Source: Lachnospiraceae bacterium (GTDB lineage: Bacteria; Bacillota; Clostridia; Lachnospirales; Lachnospiraceae). From it: a stretch of DNA of 64,000 nucleotides. A program made the position numbers and the translations under genes. Location: positions 79,932 to 143,931 of the forward strand of contig JAFQCM010000089.1 in assembly GCA_017399445.1 (NCBI GenBank), written 5' to 3'. Shown in pieces: positions 35,058-44,450 of this stretch (its first letter is position 1; each line of letters opens with the position of its first letter). The notes under the pieces were generated by a model, which was given only the letters and a program-made list of their open reading frames with translations, was not told the origin of the DNA and did not search any database.

Positions 35058-35849
35058 ATGAAATTAGAAGTCAGAAATGGGAATTTTGGATATGAAAAAA
35101 ACCCTATATTAAAAGATATTAATTTTGAAATTAATAATAATACAGTTATGACAATTTTAGGACCAAACGGTGTGGGAAAAACTACCTTATTAAAATGTAT
35201 TATGGGATTTTTAAAATGGCACAGTGGAGAAAATTATATGGATGAGAAACCACTGTCTTCTTATTCGGATAAGGTTTTTTGGCAGAGAACCAGTTATGTG
35301 CCCCAGGCGAAACAAAGTGTTTATTCCTATCGTGTAGTGGATTCTGTTATGATGGGTCTGAATGCCAAGCAGAACTTTTTTTCTACACCAAAAGCAGAAG
35401 ATTACGACAAAGCCGTACATATTTTAGATATGCTGGGAGTTTCCAAGCTGACCAATAAATATTGTAATGAGCTTAGTGGTGGTGAGTTACAGATGGTCAT
35501 GATGGCAAGAGCTTTAATTTCAGAACCGGAACTGATGATTTTGGATGAGCCGGAATCAAATCTGGATATGAAGAATCAGCTGCAGGTTATGAATACCATT
35601 GAGAAGGTGGCGGAAGAGTTTCATACCAGTTGCTTGATTAATACTCACTTTCCGAATCATGCTTTGAAAATATCGGATACTACGCTGATGCTTGGGTATG
35701 GGAATAAGCAGGTAGTTGGGAAAACCAAGGATGTGGTGACGGAGGAGAATATTAAAGAGTATTTTAATGTGTGCTCCAGGGTGGTGTCCCTTCAGGTGGA
35801 TGCGAAAGAGTATCGGACGATTTTTCCGTATCAGATTGCGGGAGTGTAA
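35058..35849 (+). CDS. ABC importer ATPase (BtuD/FecE/MolC-like)
   Basis: The 263-residue protein is the ATPase of the importer. Walker A is GPNGVGKTT near residue 36, the signature is LSGGELQMVMMARAL, Walker B is LMILDEPESNLD, and the switch His is in INTHFPNHA. It completes the operon, which has no separate promoter inside. No clear terminator follows directly, but the CIRCE hairpin with its T-run at 35963-35995 could stop transcription. Length is typical. Confidence 0.94.
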   Translation: MKLEVRNGNFGYEKNPILKDINFEINNNTVMTILGPNGVGKTTLLKCIMGFLKWHSGENYMDEKPLSSYSDKVFWQRTSYVPQAKQSVYSYRVVDSVMMGLNAKQNFFSTPKAEDYDKAVHILDMLGVSKLTNKYCNELSGGELQMVMMARALISEPELMILDEPESNLDMKNQLQVMNTIEKVAEEFHTSCLINTHFPNHALKISDTTLMLGYGNKQVVGKTKDVVTEENIKEYFNVCSRVVSLQVDAKEYRTIFPYQIAGV

Positions 35850-35962
35850 AAGAGTTGTAAAAGCGAAAATAGAAAACTGCCTGTTTTGGATGTTATAACA
35901 AAGAAAACTACACATTGAAACTCCTTATAAATCACAAAGTTTATAAAAAATTTATAAAATTA

Positions 35963-35989
35963 TTAGCACTCATTTATAATGAGTGCTAA
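35963..35989 (+). promoter_or_regulatory. CIRCE element (HrcA operator) upstream of htpG
   Basis: TTAGCACTC (35963-35971), a 9-base spacer and GAGTGCTAA (35981-35989) match the CIRCE consensus exactly. HrcA repressor binds it in many Gram-positive bacteria. The htpG ATG is 105 bases downstream. Confidence 0.95.
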
Positions 35990-35996
35990 TTTTTTC

Positions 35997-36025
35997 TTGA
36001 CTTTTAAATCTCAACGTATTAAACT
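35997..36025 (+). promoter_or_regulatory. Promoter of htpG
   Basis: TTGACT at 35997-36002, a 17-base spacer and TAAACT at 36020-36025, starting 8 bases after the CIRCE element. Repression from this position would block RNA polymerase access. Confidence 0.6.
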
Positions 36026-36093
36026 TTATTCTAGTCAGTGTAACAAACTGTAAAATTAAGAAAAAAATAGATAAAATGAATGGAGTGATTTAA

Positions 36094-38136
36094 ATGGCTG
36101 CAAAACATGGTAGTCTGTCAATTAACAGTGATAATATTTTCCCTATAATTAAGAAATGGTTATATTCTGACCACGATATTTTCTATCGTGAATTAATTTC
36201 CAATGCATGTGATGCTATCACAAAATTAAAGAAATTAGACATGATGGGTGAATATACGTTACCTGATGATTTCGAAGCAAAAGTTCAGGTTGTATTAAAT
36301 CCGGAAGAAAAGACCATTAAGATTATTGATAACGGTTTAGGACTTACTGCAGAGGAAGTAGAAGAATACATTAATCAGATTGCTTTCTCTGGAGCAACAG
36401 ATTTCCTTGAAAAATACAAAGACAAAGCAAACGAAGACCAGATCATTGGACATTTTGGTTTAGGATTTTATTCTGCATTTATGGTAGCAGATGAAGTTCA
36501 TATTGATTCCCTTTCTTATAAAGAAGGAGCAACACCTGTACACTGGGAATGTGATGGCGGTACAGAATTCGATATGAAAGATGGAGACAGAGATATTGTT
36601 GGTACCGAAATTACCTTATTCCTAAATGAAGACTGTGTAGAATTTTCTAACGAATACAGAGCAAAAGAAGTAATTGAAAAATATTGTTCTTTCATGCCTA
36701 CAGCAATTTACGTTTCCAAGGCAAATGCAGAACCGGAATACGAAACTATCTTGCCAGAAGAAAAAACAGAAAAAGATACTGTTGTAGAAACAATCATCGA
36801 AGAAGCAAAAACAGAAGAACGTGAAAATGAAAATGGTGAAAAAGAAGTAGTTGAAGTTTCACCAAAGCAGGAAAAATTAAAAATCTTAAAAAGACCAGTT
36901 GCCATTAATGATACCAATCCTCTTTGGAACAAACATCCAAATGAATGTACCGAAGAAGAATACAAGGAATTTTATCGTAAAGTATTTAGAGATTATAAAG
37001 AACCATTGTTCTGGATTCACTTAAATATGGATTATCCATTTAATTTAAAGGGTATTTTGTATTTCCCTAAGATTAATACAGAATATGAATCCATTGAAGG
37101 AACAATCAAGCTTTATAACAATCAGGTATTTATCGCAGATAACATCAAGGAAGTAATTCCGGAATTCTTAATGTTATTGAAGGGTGTCATTGACTGTCCT
37201 GATTTACCATTAAATGTTTCCAGAAGTGCATTACAGAACGATGGATTTGTTAAGAAAATTTCTGATTATATTACCAAGAAAGTGGCAGATAAGCTGGCTG
37301 GTATGTGTAAAACAGAAAAAGAAACCTATGAAAAATACTGGGATGATATTTCACCGTTTATTAAATTCGGTTGTTTAAAAGATGACAAGTTCTGTGATAA
37401 GATGAATGATTATATTTTATTCAAGAACTTGGATGATAAATATCTGACTATGGGTGAATTAATCAAGCCTGCAGAAGAAAAAGCAGATCAGGAAGTAGTA
37501 GAAGAAAATGTAGAAGAAAAGAAAGAAGCAGAGAAACAGACTATCTACTATGTAACCGATATGCAGCAGCAGAGCCAGTACATTAATATGTTTAAAGAAG
37601 CTGGTATGGATGCAGTTATCTTACAGCATAATATTGACCAGCCATTTGTACAGCAATTAGAAGCAAAGAATGAAAATGTTCGTTTTGTCAGAATTGATGC
37701 AGAATTAACAGATACTGTAAAAGAAGAAGGAAACGAAGAAGAATTAAAAGAACTTACCGATACTTTAACAGAAGTGTTTAAAACAGCATTATCCAATGAC
37801 AAATTAGAGGTTAAAGTAGAAAAACTGAAAAATGAATCTATTTCTTCTGTGCTGACACTATCTGAAGAAAGCAGACGTATGCAGGATATGATGAAAATGT
37901 ACAGCATGCAAGGTATGGATATGTCTATGTTTGGTGGTGCAGGGGAAACTCTTGTATTAAATGCCAACAATGAATTAGTAAAATACATTGTAAACAATAA
38001 AGATTCTGAAAATGTTCCAATGATGTGTGAACAGCTTTACGACTTAGCAGTGATTGCAAACAAGCCATTAGCACCAGAAAAAATGACAGAATTTATTGCA
38101 AGAAGTAATAAGATTATGATGATGCTTGCGAAATAA
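36094..38136 (+). CDS. htpG: Chaperone HtpG (Hsp90 family)
   Basis: The 680-residue protein is bacterial Hsp90. The N-terminal ATPase shows LISNACDAITKLKKL, IDNGLGLTAEEV and GHFGLGFYSAFMVAD. A charged Glu/Lys-rich linker is near residues 220-265, longer than in E. coli HtpG (624 residues in all). The middle domain contains DCPDLPLNVSRSALQND, and a dimerisation domain ends the protein. It assists late folding of client proteins in the cytoplasm. GGAGTG supports the start. The CIRCE element upstream predicts HrcA-controlled heat induction, and a terminator follows at 38161-38206. Confidence 0.96.
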   Translation: MAAKHGSLSINSDNIFPIIKKWLYSDHDIFYRELISNACDAITKLKKLDMMGEYTLPDDFEAKVQVVLNPEEKTIKIIDNGLGLTAEEVEEYINQIAFSGATDFLEKYKDKANEDQIIGHFGLGFYSAFMVADEVHIDSLSYKEGATPVHWECDGGTEFDMKDGDRDIVGTEITLFLNEDCVEFSNEYRAKEVIEKYCSFMPTAIYVSKANAEPEYETILPEEKTEKDTVVETIIEEAKTEERENENGEKEVVEVSPKQEKLKILKRPVAINDTNPLWNKHPNECTEEEYKEFYRKVFRDYKEPLFWIHLNMDYPFNLKGILYFPKINTEYESIEGTIKLYNNQVFIADNIKEVIPEFLMLLKGVIDCPDLPLNVSRSALQNDGFVKKISDYITKKVADKLAGMCKTEKETYEKYWDDISPFIKFGCLKDDKFCDKMNDYILFKNLDDKYLTMGELIKPAEEKADQEVVEENVEEKKEAEKQTIYYVTDMQQQSQYINMFKEAGMDAVILQHNIDQPFVQQLEAKNENVRFVRIDAELTDTVKEEGNEEELKELTDTLTEVFKTALSNDKLEVKVEKLKNESISSVLTLSEESRRMQDMMKMYSMQGMDMSMFGGAGETLVLNANNELVKYIVNNKDSENVPMMCEQLYDLAVIANKPLAPEKMTEFIARSNKIMMMLAK

Positions 38137-38160
38137 TAAAAAATAGTAAGATAAGAGAAA

Positions 38161-38206
38161 CACCGTCAGTAAGGAAAATGTATATTCCAAGCTGACGGTG
38201 TAACTT
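38161..38206 (+). terminator. Terminator after htpG
   Basis: CACCGTCAG and CTGACGGTG (38192-38200) pair, with an inner GGAA/TTCC helix, and TTTTT follows. Confidence 0.82.
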
Positions 38207-38223
38207 TTTCGGAATAGCCCTAC

Positions 38224-38251
38224 TTGAAATATAGGAAAAATATGGTATACT
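38224..38251 (+). promoter_or_regulatory. Extended -10 promoter before the pullulanase leader
   Basis: TTGAAA at 38224-38229, a 16-base spacer and TATACT at 38246-38251 with a TG two bases before it. Confidence 0.7.
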
Positions 38252-38330
38252 ACTAGTACAACACATTTCAAACAAGAAAATGAAACAAAAGGAATATGGA
38301 GGAAAGTGCAAAGCTTTTGAATCTGGAAAA

Positions 38331-38368
38331 AGAACCAAAATATTACAGATACGAGGTTCTTTTTTTGT
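38331..38368 (+). terminator. Terminator-like hairpin inside the pullulanase leader
   Basis: AAGAACC (38331-38337) and GGTTCTT (38356-38362) pair, followed by a run of T. It lies between the promoter at 38224 and the gene at 38468, so it would stop transcripts before pulA unless read-through is regulated or another promoter lies downstream. Confidence 0.6.
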
Positions 38369-38467
38369 GTGCATAATGCACAAAATCTCGAAAGTTCTTC
38401 ACAAATTTTAGTTCATTTGGTAAAATGGAGAAGTATTTATATCAAATAATAGAAAGAGAGGAATTTT

Positions 38468-41400
38468 ATGAGAGAGGGAAGAAAGCATCATTACATGAAA
38501 AAAGGAATTGCCATAATTTTAATGGCAGTCATGTTTGCCTGCAATGGTCTCACATTTTTTGCAGATGCCATACAGGTAAAAGCAGCGGGCACCACATTAA
38601 TTGTCCATTATGGAGGAAGAACGGACAACAATTATGATGGCTGGAACTTATGGATTTGGGAAGAGGGAGCTGATGGTCAGACAGTATCCTTCAGTGCAGA
38701 AGACGAATTTGGTAAAATTGCAGTTTATCAGTCTACGGGAACACCGGAAAAGATTGGGTTTATTGTAAAATTAAATGAGTGGGAAGCAAAAGATGTTGAA
38801 GCCGATCGTTACGCAGAAATGAATGGTGGAACCACAGAAATCTGGGTAACTAGTGAAACAGAAGAATTTGTATATGAAGCTCCAGAAGGATATACATCTT
38901 ATGATTTTGAAGGCCTGGAAAAGGAAAGATTATCTATATATGAAAAAGAAGATGCCTTGAAGCTGAATGTTCATTATTATAGTGCAGATGGAAATTATGA
39001 AGCCAGTGAGGCATTAGGATGGAAAAATGAAAATTCTCCAGGAAGCTATCCATTAAGTGAAACAGATGATTTTGGAGCAGTATTTCATATTGGTTTAGAA
39101 GGTGAAGAAAAAACAGGAGAGTATGGATTTAACATTTACAATGGTGGAAATCCAGATTCTAAAACCCCGAGAACCATCGACCTTTCTAAAGTCGAAAACA
39201 ATGTATTAGATGTATACACGGTAGCTGGAAAAAGTGAGGTATGGTATACAAAAGAAGAAGTAAACTTTTCTCCAGCCATTTTAACAGCTGATTTTGGAGA
39301 AGGCACTACAAAGCAGGTAGATGTGACTTTGTCTCAGGCCATTGATACCAAAGCAGAGGATACTGTGAAAAAATTCAAAGTGAAAGATGAAAATGGCACA
39401 GAATATTCCATTATGAAGTTGTGGAATGAAACACCAGGAGTCGTAAAAGAAACAAAAATTGTATTAGAGGAAGAACTTTCCATGGAACATACTTATACAG
39501 TAGAATGTGAAGGATATATTTCTCAGATAGTGGAAGTTAGAAAAGCATTTTCTTCAGAAGCATTTGAAGAACAGTATACCTATGAAGGAGACGACTTAGG
39601 GGCTGTATATAGTAAAGAAAAGACAAATTTTAGGGTATGGGCACCAACTGCAGAAAAAGTAAGTGTTAATTTTTATCAGTCAGGTGATGGAGATGACTTG
39701 ACAGAAACGGTAGAAATGACAGCAGCAGAAAAAGGAACCTGGACCTATGAAAAAGAAGGAGATGCTGCCGGAATTTATTATACGTACAGTGTAACAGTAA
39801 ATGGCAAAACTAAGGAAGCAGTAGATCCTTATGCTAAAGCAGTAGGAGTAAATGGAAACAGAGGAATGGTAATTGATTTAGACTCTACCGACCCGGAAGG
39901 ATTTGATAAGGATACCAGACCAGAATTTGTAAATAACACAGATGCAGTAATTTACGAACTTCATATAAGAGATTTATCTTCGGATGAATCCGCTGGAATT
40001 GAACAAAAAGGAAAGTTTTTAGGTCTGACAGAAACAGGAACAGTGAATAGTGAAGGTTTGACTACCGGTTTAGACCATATGAAGGATTTAGGAATTACTC
40101 ATGTACATATTTTACCTTCTTTTGATTATGCCACAGTAGACGAAACAAAATTAGAAACAGAACAATTTAATTGGGGATATGATCCTAAGAATTACAACGT
40201 ACCGGAAGGGTCTTATGCAACAGATCCTTATAATGGAGATATCCGGGTGAAAGAATATAAAGAAATGGTGCAGACTCTTCATGAAAATGGTATTCGTGTG
40301 GTAATGGATGTGGTATACAATCATACTTTTAACACAGAAGAATCCAATTTCCAAAAAATTGTACCAGATTACTACTATCGAATGGATGGAGAATTGTATT
40401 CTAATGCTTCTGGATGTGGAAATGAAACAGCATCAGAACGTTCTATGATGCGCAAATTTATTGTAGATTCTGTAGTGTATTGGGCAGAAGAATATCATGT
40501 GGATGGTTTCCGCTTTGACTTAATGGGAATTCATGACATAGAAACCATGAATGCAGTGAGAACTGCTTTGGATGAAGTAGATCCTTCTATTATAATATAT
40601 GGAGAAGGCTGGACTAGTGGTGATTCTACTCTTCCGGAATCAGAACGTGCTTTAAAGAAAAGTACTTATAAAATGGAGGGAATTGCTGCATTTAGTGATG
40701 ATATTCGAGATGGAATCAAAGGAAATGTTTTTGATTCTTTAGACAAAGGATTTGTAAGTGGAGCAGAAAATTTAGCAGAAGCAATCAAATATAGTGTAGT
40801 AGGTGCTACAGAAAATGCTCAGGTAGATTATGAAGCTTATGAGAAAACTAATGGCTGGTGGGCAGGTTCCCCAGAACAGACCATAAACTATGTTTCCTGT
40901 CATGATAATTTAACTCTTTGGGATAAGCTTGCAATTTCTAATGAAAATGACAGTGAAGAAGACAGAATAAAAATGAATAAATTAGCATCTGCCATTGTAT
41001 TTACTTCACAGGGAATTCCTTTTATTCAGGCAGGAGAAGAAATGCTGCGAAGTAAGGAAATGGAAGATGGAACTTTCTCAGAAAACAGTTATAACCTTCC
41101 AGACAGTGTAAACTCCATAAAGTGGGAAAACAAAGGAAATACCATAGATGTTTATAACTATTATAAAGGGTTAATAGCTTTAAGAAAGGCTCATCCGGCA
41201 TTTCGTATGACAACTACACAAGAGGTGCAGGATAACCTGACTTTCTTAGAAACAAAAGATGAAAAAACAGTAGCATATACCATTAATAATAGTCCAAATG
41301 GAGAAAATGCAGAAAGTATATTTGTAGCATATAATGCCAATACTGAAGAAGTGGTATTAGAACTTCCAGAGGGGAAATGGAATGTATATGTAAATGGCGA

Positions 41401-41596
41401 AAAATCTGGAACAGAAATTATTGATACTGTATCTGAAACTATTACAGTAAGTCCGATTTCAGCAGTGGTATTAATGAAAGAAGCTGGAAATGGCACAGGA
41501 ATGAATACAACTACATTTCTTGTAATTGGTTTTGCAGCAGTAGTGGTAGTAGGAGTAGTGGCAGTAATTGTGGTTAGAAAAAGTAAAAAGAGATAG
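38468..41596 (+). CDS. pulA: Cell-surface type I pullulanase
   Basis: The 1042-residue protein starts with a signal peptide (cleavage near the AIQVKAAG region, residue about 38). Starch-binding and linker domains follow (CBM41-like, with LIVHYGGRTDNNYDGWNLW), then a CBM48-like domain and a GH13_14 barrel. Pullulanase motifs are FNWGYDPKNYNVPEG, VVMDVVYNHT, GFRFDLMG (nucleophile), YGEGWTSGD (acid/base) and YVSCHDNLTLWD. A C-terminal membrane helix with a basic tail (about 1015-1042) anchors it to the cell. It should cut alpha-1,6 links of pullulan and branched starch outside the cell. AGAGAGG supports ATG 38468; ATG 38495 is an alternative. Confidence 0.93.
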   Translation: MREGRKHHYMKKGIAIILMAVMFACNGLTFFADAIQVKAAGTTLIVHYGGRTDNNYDGWNLWIWEEGADGQTVSFSAEDEFGKIAVYQSTGTPEKIGFIVKLNEWEAKDVEADRYAEMNGGTTEIWVTSETEEFVYEAPEGYTSYDFEGLEKERLSIYEKEDALKLNVHYYSADGNYEASEALGWKNENSPGSYPLSETDDFGAVFHIGLEGEEKTGEYGFNIYNGGNPDSKTPRTIDLSKVENNVLDVYTVAGKSEVWYTKEEVNFSPAILTADFGEGTTKQVDVTLSQAIDTKAEDTVKKFKVKDENGTEYSIMKLWNETPGVVKETKIVLEEELSMEHTYTVECEGYISQIVEVRKAFSSEAFEEQYTYEGDDLGAVYSKEKTNFRVWAPTAEKVSVNFYQSGDGDDLTETVEMTAAEKGTWTYEKEGDAAGIYYTYSVTVNGKTKEAVDPYAKAVGVNGNRGMVIDLDSTDPEGFDKDTRPEFVNNTDAVIYELHIRDLSSDESAGIEQKGKFLGLTETGTVNSEGLTTGLDHMKDLGITHVHILPSFDYATVDETKLETEQFNWGYDPKNYNVPEGSYATDPYNGDIRVKEYKEMVQTLHENGIRVVMDVVYNHTFNTEESNFQKIVPDYYYRMDGELYSNASGCGNETASERSMMRKFIVDSVVYWAEEYHVDGFRFDLMGIHDIETMNAVRTALDEVDPSIIIYGEGWTSGDSTLPESERALKKSTYKMEGIAAFSDDIRDGIKGNVFDSLDKGFVSGAENLAEAIKYSVVGATENAQVDYEAYEKTNGWWAGSPEQTINYVSCHDNLTLWDKLAISNENDSEEDRIKMNKLASAIVFTSQGIPFIQAGEEMLRSKEMEDGTFSENSYNLPDSVNSIKWENKGNTIDVYNYYKGLIALRKAHPAFRMTTTQEVQDNLTFLETKDEKTVAYTINNSPNGENAESIFVAYNANTEEVVLELPEGKWNVYVNGEKSGTEIIDTVSETITVSPISAVVLMKEAGNGTGMNTTTFLVIGFAAVVVVGVVAVIVVRKSKKR

Positions 41597-41616
41597 AAAA
41601 TATAACCTATAAAAAT

Positions 41617-41651
41617 AAAATTCATGCCTGTCTTTGGCAGGCATGAATTTT
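41617..41651 (+). terminator. Terminator after the pullulanase gene
   Basis: AAAATTCATGCCTG and CAGGCATGAATTTT are exact reverse complements over 14 bp with a TCTTTGG loop. Confidence 0.88.
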
Positions 41652-41768
41652 AAAATATTTATTATTATTTACAAATAGAGGAAAAATTGGAAAAGGAATA
41701 TAACTTTGCAGATAGTCATAAATATTTTAAATAATTATAGCTAAAAATCACAGAAAAGAGGAGAAATT

Positions 41769-43577
41769 ATGGCAGAAAAAAGTGTAAAAAAAAGGGAAGA
41801 CATTAATAATGACTATAAATGGGCAATAGAAGATTTATATGTGGATGATAATTTGTGGTCTAAGGATTATGAAAAAGTAATAACCTTTGCTGAAACTATC
41901 AAATCTTATCAGGGCAGGCTTTCCGAAAGCCCGGAAGTATTGTATGAATTTATGCAAAAATATGAAGAAATGGAACAACTGGCAGAAAAAGTATATGTGT
42001 ATGCTAACCAGCGACTTCATGAAGATACAGGAAATTCTTTTTATCAGGGATTGGCAGCAAAAACTCAGGGAATGCTTGTAGCAACAGGAGAAGCCACTTC
42101 CTTTTTTGAACCGGAATTTTTAGCAATGTCCGAAGAAGAATATGAAGAAATAGTGGCAAATGAAAAATTAAAGCCTTATCAACATTACTTTGAAGAAATG
42201 CGCAGAGAAAGAGCACATATATTAACAAAGGAAATGGAAGAAATGTTGGCTTTATCTGGAGAAATGGCAGAAGGACCAAAGGATATTTTTTCTATGTTTA
42301 ATAATGCAGATGTCCGTTTTCCTGAAGTAAAAGATAAAAATGGAGAATTGTTGCCTCTTACTCATGGTACCTACATTGCGCTTTTGGAAAACAGTGACAG
42401 AAGTATAAGAGAGCAGGCATTTAAAAATTTATATGGCGTTTATGAAAAGTATAGAAATACTCTTGCAGCAGTATATCAGGCAAGTGTGAAAAAAGATGTT
42501 TTTTATGCAAAAGCAAGAAAATATGCTTCTGCAAGAGAAATGGAATTAGATGGCAGCAATATTCCATTATCTGTGTATGATAATCTGATGGAAAGCGTTC
42601 ATAAACATTTGTCGGCAATGCATAAATACATTGATATTAGACAAGAAGCATTGGGAGTTGAGAAACTTCATATGTATGATTTATACGTTCCAATCATAGA
42701 TGAAATAGATATGAAAAAAGATTTTGAAGAAGCAAAAAAAATCGTAAGTAAAGGCTTGGAACCATTAGGAGGAGAATACCTTACAATTTTAAAAGAAGGA
42801 TTTGAAAACCACTGGATTGATATTTATGAAAATGAAGGAAAAAGAAGTGGTGCTTATTCCTGGGGAGCTTATGGCACACATCCATATGTGCTGTTAAACT
42901 ATAATGGAACATTAAATCATGTATTTACACTGGCACATGAAATGGGCCATGCCCTCCATTCCTTTTATTCCGATGCTAATCAGGATTATCTTTATGCAGG
43001 ATATAAAATTTTTGTTGCTGAAGTAGCCTCTACCGTGAATGAATCTTTACTGATACAATACCTGATTAGTCAGGCGAAAGATGCAAAGGAAAAAGCATAT
43101 TTGCTCAATCATTTTTTAGAACAGTTCCGTGGAACCCTATACCGCCAGACTATGTTTGCGGAATTTGAAAAGAGAACTCATGAAATGGTCGAAAATTCAG
43201 AAGCATTAACAGCAGAAAAGTTATGCGAAATATATTATGATTTGAATAAACAGTATTTTGGTGAAAATATCCATATTGATGAAGAAATTGCAATGGAGTG
43301 GGCAAGAATTCCTCATTTCTATACAGCATTCTATGTATATCAGTATGCAACAGGATTTTCTGCTGCCATAGCAATTAGTAAAGCAATTCTAGCAGGAGAT
43401 GAAGAAGTAAAAGAAGGATATTTTAAATTCTTAAAGAGTGGAAGTTCTATGTATCCTATTGATTTACTTAAGTTATGTAAGGTAGATATGACTACTACAA
43501 AACCGGTAGAAGATGCATTGAAGGTATTTGAAGAGCTGCTAGATGAGTTTATGGAAGTAATCAAAGAATGTAAATAA
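41769..43577 (+). CDS. pepF: Oligoendopeptidase F
   Basis: The 602-residue protein is an M3-family zinc metallopeptidase of the PepF type. It has the HExxH motif in LAHEMGHALHSF near residue 388, and the third ligand region VAEVASTVNESLL follows about 25 residues later. The N-terminal helical part matches the PepF family and the length is typical. It should cleave oligopeptides of roughly 7-17 residues in the cytoplasm, since no signal peptide is seen. AAGAGGAG supports the start. The glycerol-kinase-like gene begins 37 bases downstream and may share the transcript. Confidence 0.96.
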   Translation: MAEKSVKKREDINNDYKWAIEDLYVDDNLWSKDYEKVITFAETIKSYQGRLSESPEVLYEFMQKYEEMEQLAEKVYVYANQRLHEDTGNSFYQGLAAKTQGMLVATGEATSFFEPEFLAMSEEEYEEIVANEKLKPYQHYFEEMRRERAHILTKEMEEMLALSGEMAEGPKDIFSMFNNADVRFPEVKDKNGELLPLTHGTYIALLENSDRSIREQAFKNLYGVYEKYRNTLAAVYQASVKKDVFYAKARKYASAREMELDGSNIPLSVYDNLMESVHKHLSAMHKYIDIRQEALGVEKLHMYDLYVPIIDEIDMKKDFEEAKKIVSKGLEPLGGEYLTILKEGFENHWIDIYENEGKRSGAYSWGAYGTHPYVLLNYNGTLNHVFTLAHEMGHALHSFYSDANQDYLYAGYKIFVAEVASTVNESLLIQYLISQAKDAKEKAYLLNHFLEQFRGTLYRQTMFAEFEKRTHEMVENSEALTAEKLCEIYYDLNKQYFGENIHIDEEIAMEWARIPHFYTAFYVYQYATGFSAAIAISKAILAGDEEVKEGYFKFLKSGSSMYPIDLLKLCKVDMTTTKPVEDALKVFEELLDEFMEVIKECK

Positions 43578-43614
43578 AAATAGAGTCAATAAAAGTGAGG
43601 AAAGGAGTGAAAAT

Positions 43615-44370
43615 GTGGAAGAATATATACTTATCATAGACCAGGACACTGTAAGCACCCAAGCGGTTTTAGTTGATAAGTTGGGAAATAGAAAAGCAGT
43701 GTTCCAAAAAGAAATTCCACAATATTTTCCTCAACCTGGATTTGTGGAATTGGATGCCAATGAAATCTGGATTAGTGTGATGTATGTTGTAATGGAATTA
43801 ATGAAAAAAAATCAGATTGAGCCGGAAAGCATCAAAGAAATTGGAATCATTAGCCAAAACCAAACCACAGTTGTATGGAACAAAAATACAGGTGTCCCTA
43901 TATATTATGCGATTTCGGAACAATCTAAACAAAGTAAGGCTATTTGTGAAGCAATGAAGGCTGCAAAATATGAGCAGTTAATAAAAGAAAAAACAGGTTT
44001 GCCTTTGGAAGCTAACTATTCTGCAACGAAAATAAAGTGGATTTTAGATAATGTAGCGGGTACAAGAGAAAAAGCAGAAGCAGGGGAACTTATATTTGGT
44101 ACACTAGATTCCTGGCTAGTATATCGAATGACAGAGGAATACACTCATATTATGAATGAGTGTAATGCTTCCCGAACACTTATTTATAACGTACACGAGT
44201 TAAAGTGGGATAAAGAACTATTAAAACTGTTTCACATCCCAGAAGCAATGCTTCCGGAAGTGAAGAATTCTTCTGAAATATATGGATATACAGCACCATA
44301 TCATTTCTTTGGAATGGAAACACCGATTACAGGTGTTAGCCGGGAATTGCAGGCAGTACTTAGGAAATAG
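43615..44370 (+). pseudogene. Glycerol-kinase-like protein, N-terminal domain only
   Basis: The 251-residue product matches only the first half of GlpK (about 500 residues). It keeps FPQPGFVELDANEIW, IGIISQNQTTVVWNKNTG, FGTLDSWLVYRMT and the NASRTLIYN region. Key sites have decayed: the ATP-loop DQGTTSSR is now DQDTVSTQ, and the WQDxRT substrate segment reads YYAISEQS. The chain stops after GVSRELQAVL, where the catalytic GDQQAAL would lie. Only about 100 bases remain before typA, so no C-terminal half is present. The frame itself is intact, with GTG start behind AAAGGAG and its own terminator. It may be a decaying gene or a retained non-catalytic domain. Confidence 0.75.
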
Positions 44371-44405
44371 AAGTATTAAAATTAGAAACTTTCTATTACA
44401 AATCA

Positions 44406-44450
44406 AAAAGGGCAAAGTTGACATATAATAATCAACTTTGCCCTTTTATT
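44406..44450. terminator. Bidirectional terminator between the glpK-like gene and typA
   Basis: AAAAGGGCAAAGTTGA (44406-44421) and its exact reverse complement (44432-44447) form a 16-bp stem with A- and T-rich ends. It can end transcripts from both converging genes. Confidence 0.92.

Noticed and set aside
38296..38376. A 26-codon frame (begins MEESAKLLNLEK) in the pullulanase leader
   Set aside because: The purine-rich site is only about 2 bases from the ATG and the frame overlaps a terminator hairpin. Kept only as part of the leader observation, not as a gene.
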